A DNA stretch of 15,419 nt, from assembly GCA_050744165.1 (NCBI GenBank), contig JBOGGN010000227.1, positions 1-15,419 of the forward strand. The letters run 5' to 3'. The position numbers and the translations under genes were made by a program. The stretch is from JBOGGN01 sp050744165 (GTDB lineage: Bacteria > Actinomycetota > Acidimicrobiia > Acidimicrobiales > Palsa-688). Below the pieces are notes generated by a model that saw only the letters and a program-made list of their open reading frames with translations, was not told the DNA's origin and ran no database searches. Within the stretch, counting starts at the first letter, position 1. Every line of letters starts with the position of its first letter. Positions 7,401-14,277 of this stretch are shown here, in pieces.

Positions 7401-10029
7401 CGGGTTCGTCAGCCACAACACAATCGGTTTGTTGATGGATTGCGATACCACCGGCATCGAGCCCGACCTTGGTCTGGTGAAGACCAAGAAGCTGGTCGGC
7501 GGTGGCACGATGTCGATCGTCAACCAGTCCATTCCCCGTGCGCTGCGCCGCCTCGGCTATTCCGACCCTCAGATCAAGGCCATCATCGGCTATGTCGACG
7601 AGCATAAGTCGATCGTGGGAGCCCCGGGCTTGCGGGCCGAGCACATGCCGGTGTTCGCCTGCTCGATGGGCGACAACACCATCCACTACCTCGGGCACGT
7701 CAAGATGATGGGCGCCGTCCAGCCTTTCATTTCCGGTGCCATCTCCAAGTGCGTGACCGGCGAGACGCTGCTCACGACCTCCGATGGGTTGGTGCGCATC
7801 GGCAGCCTCTATCGGGACGAGGCGCCGGACACATTTCGCAACGACGTGCGGGAGGTGGCATCGCTCACCGGGCCGCAGAAGACCGACGCCTTTTACTACG
7901 GGGGCGTGCGCACGGTCACCTCGGTGGTGTTGCGTTCCGGTCACCGGGTGACGGGCACGGACAACCACCGGCTCCTGGTGTCCTCCAGCCGGGACGGCCT
8001 CGAATGGCGGCGGCTGGACGAGATCACCGTCGGCGAGTACGTCGCCACCCAGTACGGCGACGACCTGTGGTCTGTGGTCCCGGCGCAGCTCGACGAGTGG
8101 TCGTCTGGGGAGCGGTCATGTCCTCCGAAGGGCGCCCATTTCCACCGGGAGCCCGACGCGGACACCATGCCACCGCCGCCCGGCGGTGGCCGGACGGCGA
8201 CCGCAGTGCTCTCGCGGCCCCTTCGCCGGCCGTCGGAGATGACCGAGGACCTTGCCTTCGTCCTCGGCGCCTTCGCGGCGCAGGGCCGGGTGGCACGGGC
8301 CGGTTGGGGCGTCACCATCGCCAACGACGTGGCTGCCGTCCGTCTGCAGCTGACCGAGTCCGTCGACCGGCTCTTTGGTGTGTCGGCGACGTCCTACGAC
8401 GCGGCCGATGGCCGGCCCGCGAGCAATGGCGCCCGAGCAGACACCGGCATTGAGTTCCAGTCGCAGGCGGCGGTCGAGTTGTTCGAGGACCTGGGGTGCG
8501 GGCAATCGTCGTCGCGCAAGCGCATCCCCGACGCCGTGCTGCGCAGTCCCCGGAGCATGGTGATTTCCTACCTCCAGGGCCTATTCCTCGTCGCCGAGGT
8601 CAGCATGATGTGCGGGATGGCCAAATGGTCCATCACGTCAGACTCGCCCGGTCTTCTTGACGACCTGCAGGCGGTGCTGACGAATCTTGGCGTGGTCCAC
8701 GAGCGCGCCACCCGCTACCGGAAGACCGACGGTCGCCCGTACGACGAAGTGTTCGCGGTCGGGGAGCACGCCTTCAACCTGATCTCGATGGTCCCCTTCC
8801 TGGACCGTCACAACGTCGCCTACGCCCAGGCGCTGGCGGGGATCAGACGAGATTCGGATCGCACCGGCGCCGATGTGGTGCCGGGCATTTCCCCCTACGA
8901 GCTGTACCGGATGGTCCCCCGCAACCACCGGGCCGAGTTCAGCTATTTGAGCGACCCTCGGGCGATGTGCGTCAGCCGGCGGTCGCTGGAGCACGTGGCG
9001 GCGGTCGCCGGACCTCGGCTCCCGCAGTGGCTGCGTATCGTGCTGGACGAAAACTTGCATTTCAGCCCGGTGGATTCGGTTGCCACTGGTGGCCAGGCCG
9101 AGGTGTTCGACGTGTCGGTGCCCACGACGAAGGCGTTCGTCGGCAACGGGATCGTCAACCACAACACGGTCAACATGCCCGAGGAGGCGACGGTCGAAGA
9201 CGTCGAGCAACTCCACATCGAGGCGTGGCAGCTCGGCCTAAAGGCCGTTGCCATCTACCGGGACAACTGCAAGGTCGCCCAACCGCTGGCCACCACCAAG
9301 AAGACCCTGGCGGATCCGCAGGCATCGCCTGCCGAGGCTCATGACGCCGAGTTGGCCTTGAAGGTGGCGGAGCTCGAGAAGGCGCTGCAACGCCAGACGG
9401 TGGTGGTGAAGCAGCCGGTCCGCGAGCGCCTGCCTCGCAAGCGGCGGTCCATGACCTTCAAGTTCCGGGTCGCCGATTGCGAGGGCTACGTGACCGTCGG
9501 CGAGTACGAGGACGGCCGGCCAGGCGAGGTTTTCATGCAGGTCTCCAAGCAGGGCTCGACCCTGGCCGGAATCATGGACGCCTTCGCGGTGGCGGTCAGC
9601 CTCGGACTGCAGCACGGGGTGCCGCTGGCCACCTACGTGAAGAAATACACCAACATGCGTTTCGAGCCGGCGGGCATGACCGACGACCCCGATCTTCGCA
9701 TCGCGTCCTCCCTGGTCGATTACATCTTCCGCCGCTTGGCCGTTGACTACCTGAGCTACGAGGAGCGGGCGGATCTCGCCATCCTCACGACCGGAGAACG
9801 CCTCCAGCCGACGTTGCCCGGCGTGGGAGAGATGACCACCCCGAGCTCGTCGATCGTCGAGGAGTTGAGCGATCAACCCGCAGCCGGCTCCTCGTTCCGC
9901 CCGGCCTCGACGGTGGCATCGGCCCGGCCGCTCGATGCGCCGTACTGCTACCAGTGCGGGGTGCAGATGCAGCGGGCCGGGAGTTGCTTCGCCTGCCCGT
10001 CTTGCGGGAGCACCAGCGGCTGCTCGTAG
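4498..10029 (+). CDS. nrdJ: Class II (adenosylcobalamin-dependent) ribonucleotide reductase with two inteins
   Basis: The 1843-aa precursor reduces ribonucleotides to deoxyribonucleotides using an adenosylcobalamin-generated thiyl radical. Exteins are residues 1-539, 975-1084 and 1557-1843, joining to a 936-aa enzyme, normal for long NrdJ. Key residues are Cys148 (redox, in SACFIL), Cys354 with Glu356 (radical cysteine, NPCSE), and Cys365 (redox partner, ACNLASLNL); the 354-365 spacing of 11 matches well-studied class II enzymes. A TSCPD-type domain spans about 1655-1765. The tail has CYQCG and CFACPSCG and ends in GCS, a zinc/thiol shuttle that re-reduces the active site. Start chosen by AGGGAGG 8 nt upstream. 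Both inteins sit at conserved motifs, APTG/TI and AISK/TV. No cobalamin riboswitch or clear NrdR box was found upstream, and nrdR is not adjacent. Confidence 0.96.
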   Translation: MAMAPERIGIGIHRHFTAPGTDPVDTVRWERRDARITNYMTGAVAFEQLGVEVPSTWSVNATNILAQKYFRGTLGTPEREWSLKQVCQRVVDTITEWGRKDGYFVDDDEAEAFRDELTYLVIHQKAAFNSPVWFNIGVRGVPQQASACFILSVDDSMSSILNWYVEEGTIFKGGSGSGINLSRIRSSKEGLRGGGTASGPVSFMRGADASAGTIKSGGKTRRAAKMVILNADHPDIEDFIWCKAVEERKARALRDAGFDMDLDGKDSHSIQYQNANKSVRVTDEFMEAVLSDDDWHLRSVTTGEVLQTVKARALFRQISKAAWECADPGMQFDTTINRWHTAPVTGRINGSNPCSEYMHLDNSACNLASLNLLSFLDSGDHFDVEGFTSATEVLFTAQEILVGNADYPTEAIGDTSRRFRQLGIGYANLGALLMSLGLPYDSEQGRAWASAITALVTGQSYATSARTAARMGPFAGYTDNRDAMLNVLRMHRDEVAVIDEELVPPELLSAAQEAWDSAVEVGERYGVRNSQASVLAPTGCLVGDSLVPTERGLVRLRSLGNPEGPQWQDLGVAVATDDGAQAATKFYVNGVESVVTVSTSRGYRIQGTPTHRVKVVDQTTGDWQWKRFAEIRAGELVPLALNRLVGEPQAVPLPPLPEAYWTGEHNAVVSRTMTPALAELVGYFMGDGSLHSRGLRFCVTAGDFDVIDHLLLLGKEAFGLVGHVTPKKGYDEVRFDSVRLAMWWEACGFDKFPPTESHRGKGYTAHIPDAVLHANERAVYAAFLRGLFEADGDTSAGYPTLKNTLVGLVRDCQTLLLALGYPTTLSVRDRSMGTSWGRAPLAHLRVLNGSYTARWRAEIGFISGRKNAGLSLRGDRAQTARYDYIPVTRSMVDRLAPVNDRLRRVLLMETSRQRVSRRLAEELHDRTGDAELGRLLSFFYDRVTSADLGDEEYTYDLSVPGNVTYVANGFVSHNTIGLLMDCDTTGIEPDLGLVKTKKLVGGGTMSIVNQSIPRALRRLGYSDPQIKAIIGYVDEHKSIVGAPGLRAEHMPVFACSMGDNTIHYLGHVKMMGAVQPFISGAISKCVTGETLLTTSDGLVRIGSLYRDEAPDTFRNDVREVASLTGPQKTDAFYYGGVRTVTSVVLRSGHRVTGTDNHRLLVSSSRDGLEWRRLDEITVGEYVATQYGDDLWSVVPAQLDEWSSGERSCPPKGAHFHREPDADTMPPPPGGGRTATAVLSRPLRRPSEMTEDLAFVLGAFAAQGRVARAGWGVTIANDVAAVRLQLTESVDRLFGVSATSYDAADGRPASNGARADTGIEFQSQAAVELFEDLGCGQSSSRKRIPDAVLRSPRSMVISYLQGLFLVAEVSMMCGMAKWSITSDSPGLLDDLQAVLTNLGVVHERATRYRKTDGRPYDEVFAVGEHAFNLISMVPFLDRHNVAYAQALAGIRRDSDRTGADVVPGISPYELYRMVPRNHRAEFSYLSDPRAMCVSRRSLEHVAAVAGPRLPQWLRIVLDENLHFSPVDSVATGGQAEVFDVSVPTTKAFVGNGIVNHNTVNMPEEATVEDVEQLHIEAWQLGLKAVAIYRDNCKVAQPLATTKKTLADPQASPAEAHDAELALKVAELEKALQRQTVVVKQPVRERLPRKRRSMTFKFRVADCEGYVTVGEYEDGRPGEVFMQVSKQGSTLAGIMDAFAVAVSLGLQHGVPLATYVKKYTNMRFEPAGMTDDPDLRIASSLVDYIFRRLAVDYLSYEERADLAILTTGERLQPTLPGVGEMTTPSSSIVEELSDQPAAGSSFRPASTVASARPLDAPYCYQCGVQMQRAGSCFACPSCGSTSGCS
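6115..7419 (+). mobile_element. Intein 1 of NrdJ, with intact LAGLIDADG endonuclease
   Basis: A 435-aa in-frame protein intron between LAPTG and TIGLL. It has Cys1, a block B TPTH (His72), a C-terminal YDLSVPGNVTYVANGFVSHN with the penultimate His and terminal Asn, and a Thr at +1 of the extein, so it should self-splice. Residues 138-149 (LAELVGYFMGDG) and 244-253 (FLRGLFEADG) are the two LAGLIDADG motifs, with catalytic acids Asp148 and Asp252 both present. It should therefore encode a dodecapeptide homing endonuclease able to cut inteinless nrdJ alleles. Its DNA is somewhat less GC-rich than the exteins, fitting horizontal movement. Splice junctions are read from the residues rather than tested. 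Confidence 0.92.
7750..9165 (+). mobile_element. Intein 2 of NrdJ, with degenerate endonuclease
   Basis: A 472-aa in-frame intein between GAISK and TVNMP. Splicing residues are intact: Cys1, block B GTDNHR (His73), and a terminal FDVSVPTTKAFVGNGIVNHN with His-Asn, then Thr at +1. The endonuclease region is still full length, with block-D-like KRIP (residues 257-260), but both catalytic motifs are decayed. Motif 1 reads VLGAFAAQG (171-179), with Gln178 in place of the acid. Motif 2 reads YLQGLFLVAE (274-283), with Ala282 in place of the acid. It probably splices but no longer homes. GC content matches the host gene, which suggests long residence. Confidence 0.92.
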
Positions 10030-10074
10030 TGTGCGAAGGCCACGTCGGGCTGGATCGGATCTCGAACTACGAGA

Positions 10075-10154
10075 CGGTCCCTAGTTCGACTTCGCGGCTA
10101 TCCCGTACCAACGGGGCCTCGAGTGTGCAGGTTCCGGTTCGAGCGGTCCCTAGT
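10075..10154. repeat. 11-bp direct repeat CGGTCCCTAGT, two copies
   Basis: Identical copies lie at 10075-10085 and 10144-10154, 58 bp apart, just after nrdJ; the second covers the stop codon of the decayed gene that follows. A weak hairpin TCTCG/CGAGA (10060-10074) lies before the first copy and is the only terminator-like element after nrdJ. The repeat may mark a deletion or a former insertion. Confidence 0.4.
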
Positions 10155-10518
10155 CGGCGCTCAGGGTGACGCCGCTGATACGGGTGCCCGGCGGCAGGGT
10201 CCGCACCTGCGAGTGGAGCTGCTCCGCGAGGTTCACCGCGACGACGAAGTTGCGCAGCGGGATGTTCGAGACATCGAGCTTCCCGCCGAGTACAGGCGGC
10301 ACGGTGGAAGCGGGTCAGCGTGCCTTCGAGGGTGTCAAGCCACCACAGCCCATCCCGGGCCTGGAAGAGGGCGTCACCGAAGGGTGACGTGAAAGCGGCC
10401 TCTTGCTCGCCAGGTCGATGAACGTCCACGACTCCAGCGCTTGCCAGTATGAGGCCTCAGGGAACTGTCGGGTCGGCTGGAACTCCGCGGCGGTCACGAC
10501 ACCGACGGTACTGTTCAT
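10150..10518 (-). pseudogene. Decayed DUF1851/Tdi1-like gene
   Basis: Three reading-frame fragments line up in order on the minus strand. From the ATG at 10518 comes a piece ending near SYWQALESWTFIDLASK (to about 10402). A one-base shift leads to EAAFTSPFGDALFQ and WWLDTLEGTLTR (about 10402-10310). A second shift leads to VPPVLGGKLDVSNIPLRN and onward to LPPGTRISGVTLSAD and a TAG (10302-10150). The middle and last pieces resemble the DUF1851 domain (Tdi1-like type VI immunity proteins), in which a block of perhaps 45 residues normally separates LDTLEGTLTR from PPVLGG; here it is missing. The gene therefore looks dead by frameshift and deletion. A sequencing error could explain the first shift but not the missing block. 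The family call is from memory of the motif pattern. Confidence 0.6.
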
Positions 10519-10566
10519 CAGTCTTGGTGTAGACGACGACCAAAATCAACCCGTTTCCCTGCGAGT

Positions 10567-10585
10567 GGCCCGACCAGCGAGGGCC
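10567..10585 (-). terminator. Possible hairpin after the MarR-VOC gene
   Basis: GGCCC (10567-10571) and GGGCC (10581-10585) form a 5-bp stem with a 9-nt loop, 20 bp beyond the stop at 10605. There is no T-run in the minus direction, so support is weak. Confidence 0.25.
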
Positions 10586-10604
10586 GGGGCATTTTCCACA
10601 TCTA

Positions 10605-11435
10605 TTACTCCACCAACGAGCCGAAGCGGATGAGGTTGCCATCGAGGTCGATATGTGCCCCTTCCCGCATCCGGTACGGGGTGTTCCGGACCGGGCGGGT
10701 GGTGCCCGCGATGCCGGGTCGGCTCCATTCCTCGTGCAGGGCGTCGGCATCCAGCACGTAGAGATAGGTGGCGGTCGAGTTGGTGGCCGGGTCGAGATCG
10801 GGGTCGGTGGCCAGGTGGACGCCCATGCCCTCTCGGTTGGCGAAACCGTACTGGTCCCCGCCGTGATCGGCGTGGGTCTCGAAGCCCAGCGTCGAGTAGT
10901 GGGCTAGGGCGGCCGGGAGGTTGCGCACCGGGAAGATGGGGCTGAAATTCCGGAACAGCCTCGGCGGTTTGCGCATCCCGGCGCCGCTCGCCAGGTTGTC
11001 GACGTTGATCCGGGCCAGCGCCATCAGCGCCTCGCGCATGGCATGGACCGAATGGTGGGATACCTGTTCGGACAGTTGGGCGTCGACCGCATCGACGGCG
11101 AGGATGACGGCGTCGAGCGCCTCGTGGCCGTGCCAGGTCAGCCTGAGCGCCACCCGGCGGCGGTCCTCGGGGACGGGGCGCCGCTCGACGTAGCCCCGGG
11201 TGACCAGGGTCTCGATCACCTGGCTGACCGCCTGCTTGGTGATGCCAAGTTCTACGGGGAGGTCGGGATGGTCGCCCTCCGCCCGGCTGATACGGGCCAA
11301 GATGAGGGGACCGTTGCGAGGCAGGTCGTCGATACCCACGGCGTGCAGCTCCGCCCGGATGGCGCGACCGTAGGCGCCCCGGGCGAGACGGATCAGGACG
11401 GGGGTGGCAAGTTCGGAGAGGTCTGCATTGGACAC
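10605..11435 (-). CDS. MarR-type regulator fused to a VOC (glyoxalase/bleomycin-resistance) domain
   Basis: A 276-aa protein starting at GTG 11435. Residues 5-145 are a MarR winged helix: recognition segment LGITKQAVSQVIETLVTRGYV (63-83) and wing PVPEDRRRVALRLT (87-100). Residues 158-276 are a VOC domain close to bleomycin-resistance-like proteins: FPVRNLPAALAHYSTLGF at the start and MREGAHIDLDGNLIRFG at the end. It is expected to be a cytoplasmic dimer that binds DNA and uses the VOC part to sense or sequester a small molecule. The GTG has no Shine-Dalgarno but has TATATC 8 nt upstream, fitting a leaderless mRNA; a longer frame to 11627 adds an unlikely Arg/Pro-rich extension running into the previous gene. 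It follows the DinB-like gene by 31 bp but has its own promoter. Confidence 0.85.
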   Translation of the reverse strand: MSNADLSELATPVLIRLARGAYGRAIRAELHAVGIDDLPRNGPLILARISRAEGDHPDLPVELGITKQAVSQVIETLVTRGYVERRPVPEDRRRVALRLTWHGHEALDAVILAVDAVDAQLSEQVSHHSVHAMREALMALARINVDNLASGAGMRKPPRLFRNFSPIFPVRNLPAALAHYSTLGFETHADHGGDQYGFANREGMGVHLATDPDLDPATNSTATYLYVLDADALHEEWSRPGIAGTTRPVRNTPYRMREGAHIDLDGNLIRFGSLVE

Positions 11436-11443
11436 AGGGCCAG

Positions 11444-11480
11444 GATATAGACAAGGATATTGACGATCAAGACACTTGTC
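11444..11480 (-). promoter_or_regulatory. MarR-VOC promoter and candidate autoregulatory operator
   Basis: On the minus strand TATATC (11449-11444) is a -10-like hexamer ending 8 nt before the GTG. Upstream are TTGA-CGA-TCAA (11460-11470), a perfect inverted repeat typical of MarR sites, and GACAAG (11450-11455) with CTTGTC (11475-11480), a perfect outer inverted repeat. The operator overlaps the promoter, which would suit autorepression. Confidence 0.45.
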
Positions 11481-12228
11481 GATCTCGTCCGTGGCGCCGT
11501 TCCGTGGCGCCCGCCACCGGACCGGCGGTTCCGGCCCGCGAGGGCGGGGCGCCTGCCTCGGCCACGTCGGCCGCCGGGAGGGGTCCGAACAGGTTGAAGA
11601 AGCCGAAGTACGGCGACGGATCCCCATCCCAGTGATAGGTCAGGATCTGACCGGCCGAGCGGCGCCCGAACAAGGTCCGAAACCACTCCATCGCCGGTGC
11701 CCGACCGGTCGTGGCCGCCACCCCTTCGCCGCACATCCACTCCCCGCGGTCGTAGGCGAGCCGCAGGGCGGGGAGGCCGGCCTTGGTTGCGAGGTGGCCC
11801 AGCCGGCCGGTGACCCGCTCGCTCACGCCGATGATGGCGGCAGCGTCGCTCGGACCGGACATCCCGAGCGCACCGCGGAGGTCGTGTTCGTGAGTGAGGA
11901 TGTCGAACGCGGTGGCGTCCACCAGTTGGGGAGTCGCCAGCAGCTCCAACAGCTGCGGCGTGCGCGCCTGCCACTCCGCCAGTACATCGGCCAGGGCGCG
12001 TCCTTGGCGCTCGGCCACCTGTCTGGCGGTCCAGACATCGGTCGCGAGGCCCTCATCGTGTCGCCCATCGCACACGTCGGCACAGACCCCGGTCACATGG
12101 GCGACCAGTTGTTGGACGGTCCACCGCGGCGTGCCGGGGACCATGGTTGCCAGGTCCGCAGCCGGCAGCGGGGTCACCAAGTCGACAATCCGGTCCTGGA
12201 CGTCGGCGTACAGGCGTGGCAGGTCCAT
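11467..12228 (-). CDS. DinB/maleylpyruvate isomerase-fold enzyme, mycothiol-dependent type (TIGR03083-like)
   Basis: A 253-aa protein starting at ATG 12228, which overlaps the mtnA stop by one base (TGATG). The N-terminal half is a DinB-like four-helix bundle with metal-ligand candidates His44 (QQLVAHVTG) and His113-Glu114-His115 (FDILTHEHDLRGALG, residues 108-122). The C-terminal part (about 150-225) is the small domain of the mycothiol-dependent maleylpyruvate isomerase superfamily, with YHWDGDPSPYFGFF. The last 30 residues are Ala/Gly/Arg-rich and probably disordered. Members use mycothiol in isomerisation or thiol transfer; the substrate here is unknown. Tight coupling to mtnA suggests a role in the same pathway, but that is inference. 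The stop lies within the MarR-VOC operator region. Confidence 0.8.
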   Translation of the reverse strand: MDLPRLYADVQDRIVDLVTPLPAADLATMVPGTPRWTVQQLVAHVTGVCADVCDGRHDEGLATDVWTARQVAERQGRALADVLAEWQARTPQLLELLATPQLVDATAFDILTHEHDLRGALGMSGPSDAAAIIGVSERVTGRLGHLATKAGLPALRLAYDRGEWMCGEGVAATTGRAPAMEWFRTLFGRRSAGQILTYHWDGDPSPYFGFFNLFGPLPAADVAEAGAPPSRAGTAGPVAGATERRHGRDRQVS

Positions 12229-13229
12229 CACCGTGACCCGAGCGAGGCTGGATCGACGACGCCGTCCTCGGTGATCAGCGCCGTGACCAGGGCGGCGGGC
12301 GTCACGTCGAAGGCCCGGTTCTCGACCGTCATGCCGTCTGGGGCGATGCGGTGGCCGCCCACCACGGTGACCTCGTCGGCGCCCCGGCGCTCGATGGGGA
12401 TCGACCCACCATCGGGGCACGCGAGATCGATGGTCGAGTTGGGCACTGCCACGTAGAACGGCACCCCGTGGTGCTTCGCCAGCACGGCCAGACCGTAGGT
12501 CCCCACCTTGTTGGCCACGTCGCCGTTGGCGGCCACCCGATCGGCGCCCACGATCACGCAATCGACGTCGCCCGAGGCCATGAGGGAGGCCGCCATGACG
12601 TCGGCCACCAGCGTGGCGGGGATGCCGAGGCGGGTCAGTTCCCAGGCCGTGAGGCGGGCGCCTTGGAGGACTGGGCGGGTCTCGCCGACCCAGGCCCGCG
12701 GCTCCTTGCCCTGTTCGTGGGCCGCCCGGATGACGCCGACGGCGGTGCCGTAGCCGGCGCAGGCTAGGCCCCCGGCGTTGCAGTGGGTGTACACCCGGGC
12801 GCCCATGGCGAGTAAGCGCGCACCATGAGCGCCGAGGCGCCGGTTGCGCTCGACGTCATCCGCGGCCAGCCGGAGCGCCTCCGCCAGCGGATCGGCGGCG
12901 GCCAAGGCTTGACGGACGCCCCAGGCCAGGTTCACCGCCGTGGGGCGGGTAGCGATCAGCCGTTCGGCCGCAGCCGGGAGGTTCTCGCCGGTCGCTGCCG
13001 CCAGCGCGACCCCCATTGCCCCGGCGACGCCGAGAGCGGGGGCACCGCGGATGGCCAGCGACCGGATGGCGGTGCACAGGTCCTCGACGGTGGCAATGGT
13101 GAGCAGGATCAGCTCTCCGGGGAGGCGGCGCTGGTCGATCATCACGATCCGGCCGTCGTGCCATTCGATGGTGGGGGGGATGGCGTCCGGCACGGTCTCG
13201 GTGCCGCCGGGCACGGCCTCGTCGGTCAT
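12228..13229 (-). CDS. mtnA: S-methyl-5-thioribose-1-phosphate isomerase
   Basis: A 333-aa enzyme of the eIF2B-like fold that converts the aldose 5-methylthioribose 1-phosphate to the ketose 5-methylthioribulose 1-phosphate in methionine salvage. IRSLAIRGAPALGVAGA (56-72) is the conserved phosphate-binding segment. Cys150 in YTHCNAG and Asp230 in VIVGADRVAANGD are the catalytic pair, at the spacing of characterised MtnA (80 residues). DVANKVGTY (237-245) is also conserved. The length is typical. Its start overlaps the RuBisCO-like stop as ATGA and its stop overlaps the next start as TGATG, so the three genes are translationally coupled. Some MtnA relatives act on ribose 1,5-bisphosphate or other aldose 1-phosphates, so the substrate is inferred. 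Confidence 0.92.
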   Translation of the reverse strand: MTDEAVPGGTETVPDAIPPTIEWHDGRIVMIDQRRLPGELILLTIATVEDLCTAIRSLAIRGAPALGVAGAMGVALAAATGENLPAAAERLIATRPTAVNLAWGVRQALAAADPLAEALRLAADDVERNRRLGAHGARLLAMGARVYTHCNAGGLACAGYGTAVGVIRAAHEQGKEPRAWVGETRPVLQGARLTAWELTRLGIPATLVADVMAASLMASGDVDCVIVGADRVAANGDVANKVGTYGLAVLAKHHGVPFYVAVPNSTIDLACPDGGSIPIERRGADEVTVVGGHRIAPDGMTVENRAFDVTPAALVTALITEDGVVDPASLGSR

Positions 13230-14269
13230 GGGCGGGTTGTCCCGGCCTCGCCGTCGAGTGCGTCGACCGCGGCCCGCACCCCGCCCTCCAAGCCACCGGG
13301 GTGACGGTAGGCCTGGCTGCCGAGGAGCATCAGCAGCCCGTTGCCACCGGCGAGGGCCGCCTGCCGGGCAACGTCCCCCGGACCCAGGCCGCCGCCGAAG
13401 ACGGCGATGGCCGGCCGAGTGCCGCCCGCCCCACTCGTCCCCCGGCTGGCGTCAAGGGAGGCCCGGACCTCATCCTCGGTCTCGAACAAACCGCCTCCGA
13501 AGGCGCCCACGATGCAGTAGTCGGCCCCGCACAGCCGGCACAGTCGGGCCAGCACGGCCCCGGACGCACCGAAGCGGACGTTGCGTGTCAGGGCGCCGCT
13601 GCCGGCGCGATGAGCCAGGATCGGCACGCCGAGTTCTGCTTCGCGCAGCGTCCGGACGGAGTCGAGGCCCTGGGCGAATGCGTTGACCATGACTCCGGTC
13701 GCGCCGAGGCCCACGACGCGCCGAGCGCGTTCGACCAGACCGGCCGACGAGCCCGTGATGTTGGGGGTGTACACCACCCCGGGTTCGAGGGCCTTGACGA
13801 CCTGGCGGACCCGCTCGTCGAGCGGACACCAGGCGGGGTCGCCCAGGATCTCGTCGTCCTTGACGAACACCGCCCCGCCGGCCACCGCGGCCCGGGCCAC
13901 CTCGCCCACCTCGGCCGGCGACAGTCCCATCGACGGCTTCACGATGACGCCGATCCCGACCGGCACGGGCTGCGCCGCGGGACCGAAGGCGGGACCCGGG
14001 AGTAGGTCGTCGGGAAGCTGCAAGTGGACCAGCCGGCAGCGGGTGACCGAGCCGATCTCGCTTCCCTCGCCCGACACCAGGGTCGACATGATCAGGGACA
14101 CGTTGGCCCCCCAGTGACCATCGGGGAACTCGAGGACCGCCTGGCAGTCCCCCTGCTCGACGACCCGGCCCCGGGCCCAGGACGGCCCGCCCTCCATACC
14201 GATCGAGGCCCGGAGGGCCAACGTTTCTGCCGCCTCGGGGGGCTCGATCTCGTAGGTGGCGCGGATCAC
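13226..14269 (-). CDS. RuBisCO-like protein (form IV), probable methylthio-sugar-phosphate enzyme
   Basis: From GTG 14269 the product is 347 aa, shorter than true RuBisCO large subunits (about 470) and MtnW (about 410). Conserved barrel residues include Lys111 in VKPSMGL (RuBisCO Lys175), Lys137-Asp-Asp-Glu140 in VKDDE (carbamylated Lys201, Asp203, Glu204) and His220-Arg221 in AHRAGSGALTR (His294, Arg295). FGGGLGPGDV (291-300) replaces the SGG phosphate site, and no loop-6 lysine is evident, so it should bind Mg but not fix CO2. Coupled to mtnA by ATGA, it may be the 2,3-diketo-5-methylthiopentyl-1-phosphate enolase, a methylthioribulose-phosphate isomerase, or a sugar-acid enzyme. The frame continues upstream to 14359 without family-like sequence; the GTG with TAGCAT 8 nt before it is preferred. 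Confidence 0.85.
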   Translation of the reverse strand: MIRATYEIEPPEAAETLALRASIGMEGGPSWARGRVVEQGDCQAVLEFPDGHWGANVSLIMSTLVSGEGSEIGSVTRCRLVHLQLPDDLLPGPAFGPAAQPVPVGIGVIVKPSMGLSPAEVGEVARAAVAGGAVFVKDDEILGDPAWCPLDERVRQVVKALEPGVVYTPNITGSSAGLVERARRVVGLGATGVMVNAFAQGLDSVRTLREAELGVPILAHRAGSGALTRNVRFGASGAVLARLCRLCGADYCIVGAFGGGLFETEDEVRASLDASRGTSGAGGTRPAIAVFGGGLGPGDVARQAALAGGNGLLMLLGSQAYRHPGGLEGGVRAAVDALDGEAGTTRP

Positions 14270-14277
14270 GGGACACG

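Noticed and set aside
10128..10154. tRNA 3' end suggested by GGTTCGAG
   Set aside because: No matching acceptor, D or anticodon arms can be drawn around it.
12229..12561. N-terminal extension of the DinB-like gene
   Set aside because: The open frame continues upstream but through mtnA with shadow-type Arg/Gly-rich sequence; the TGATG overlap gives the natural start.
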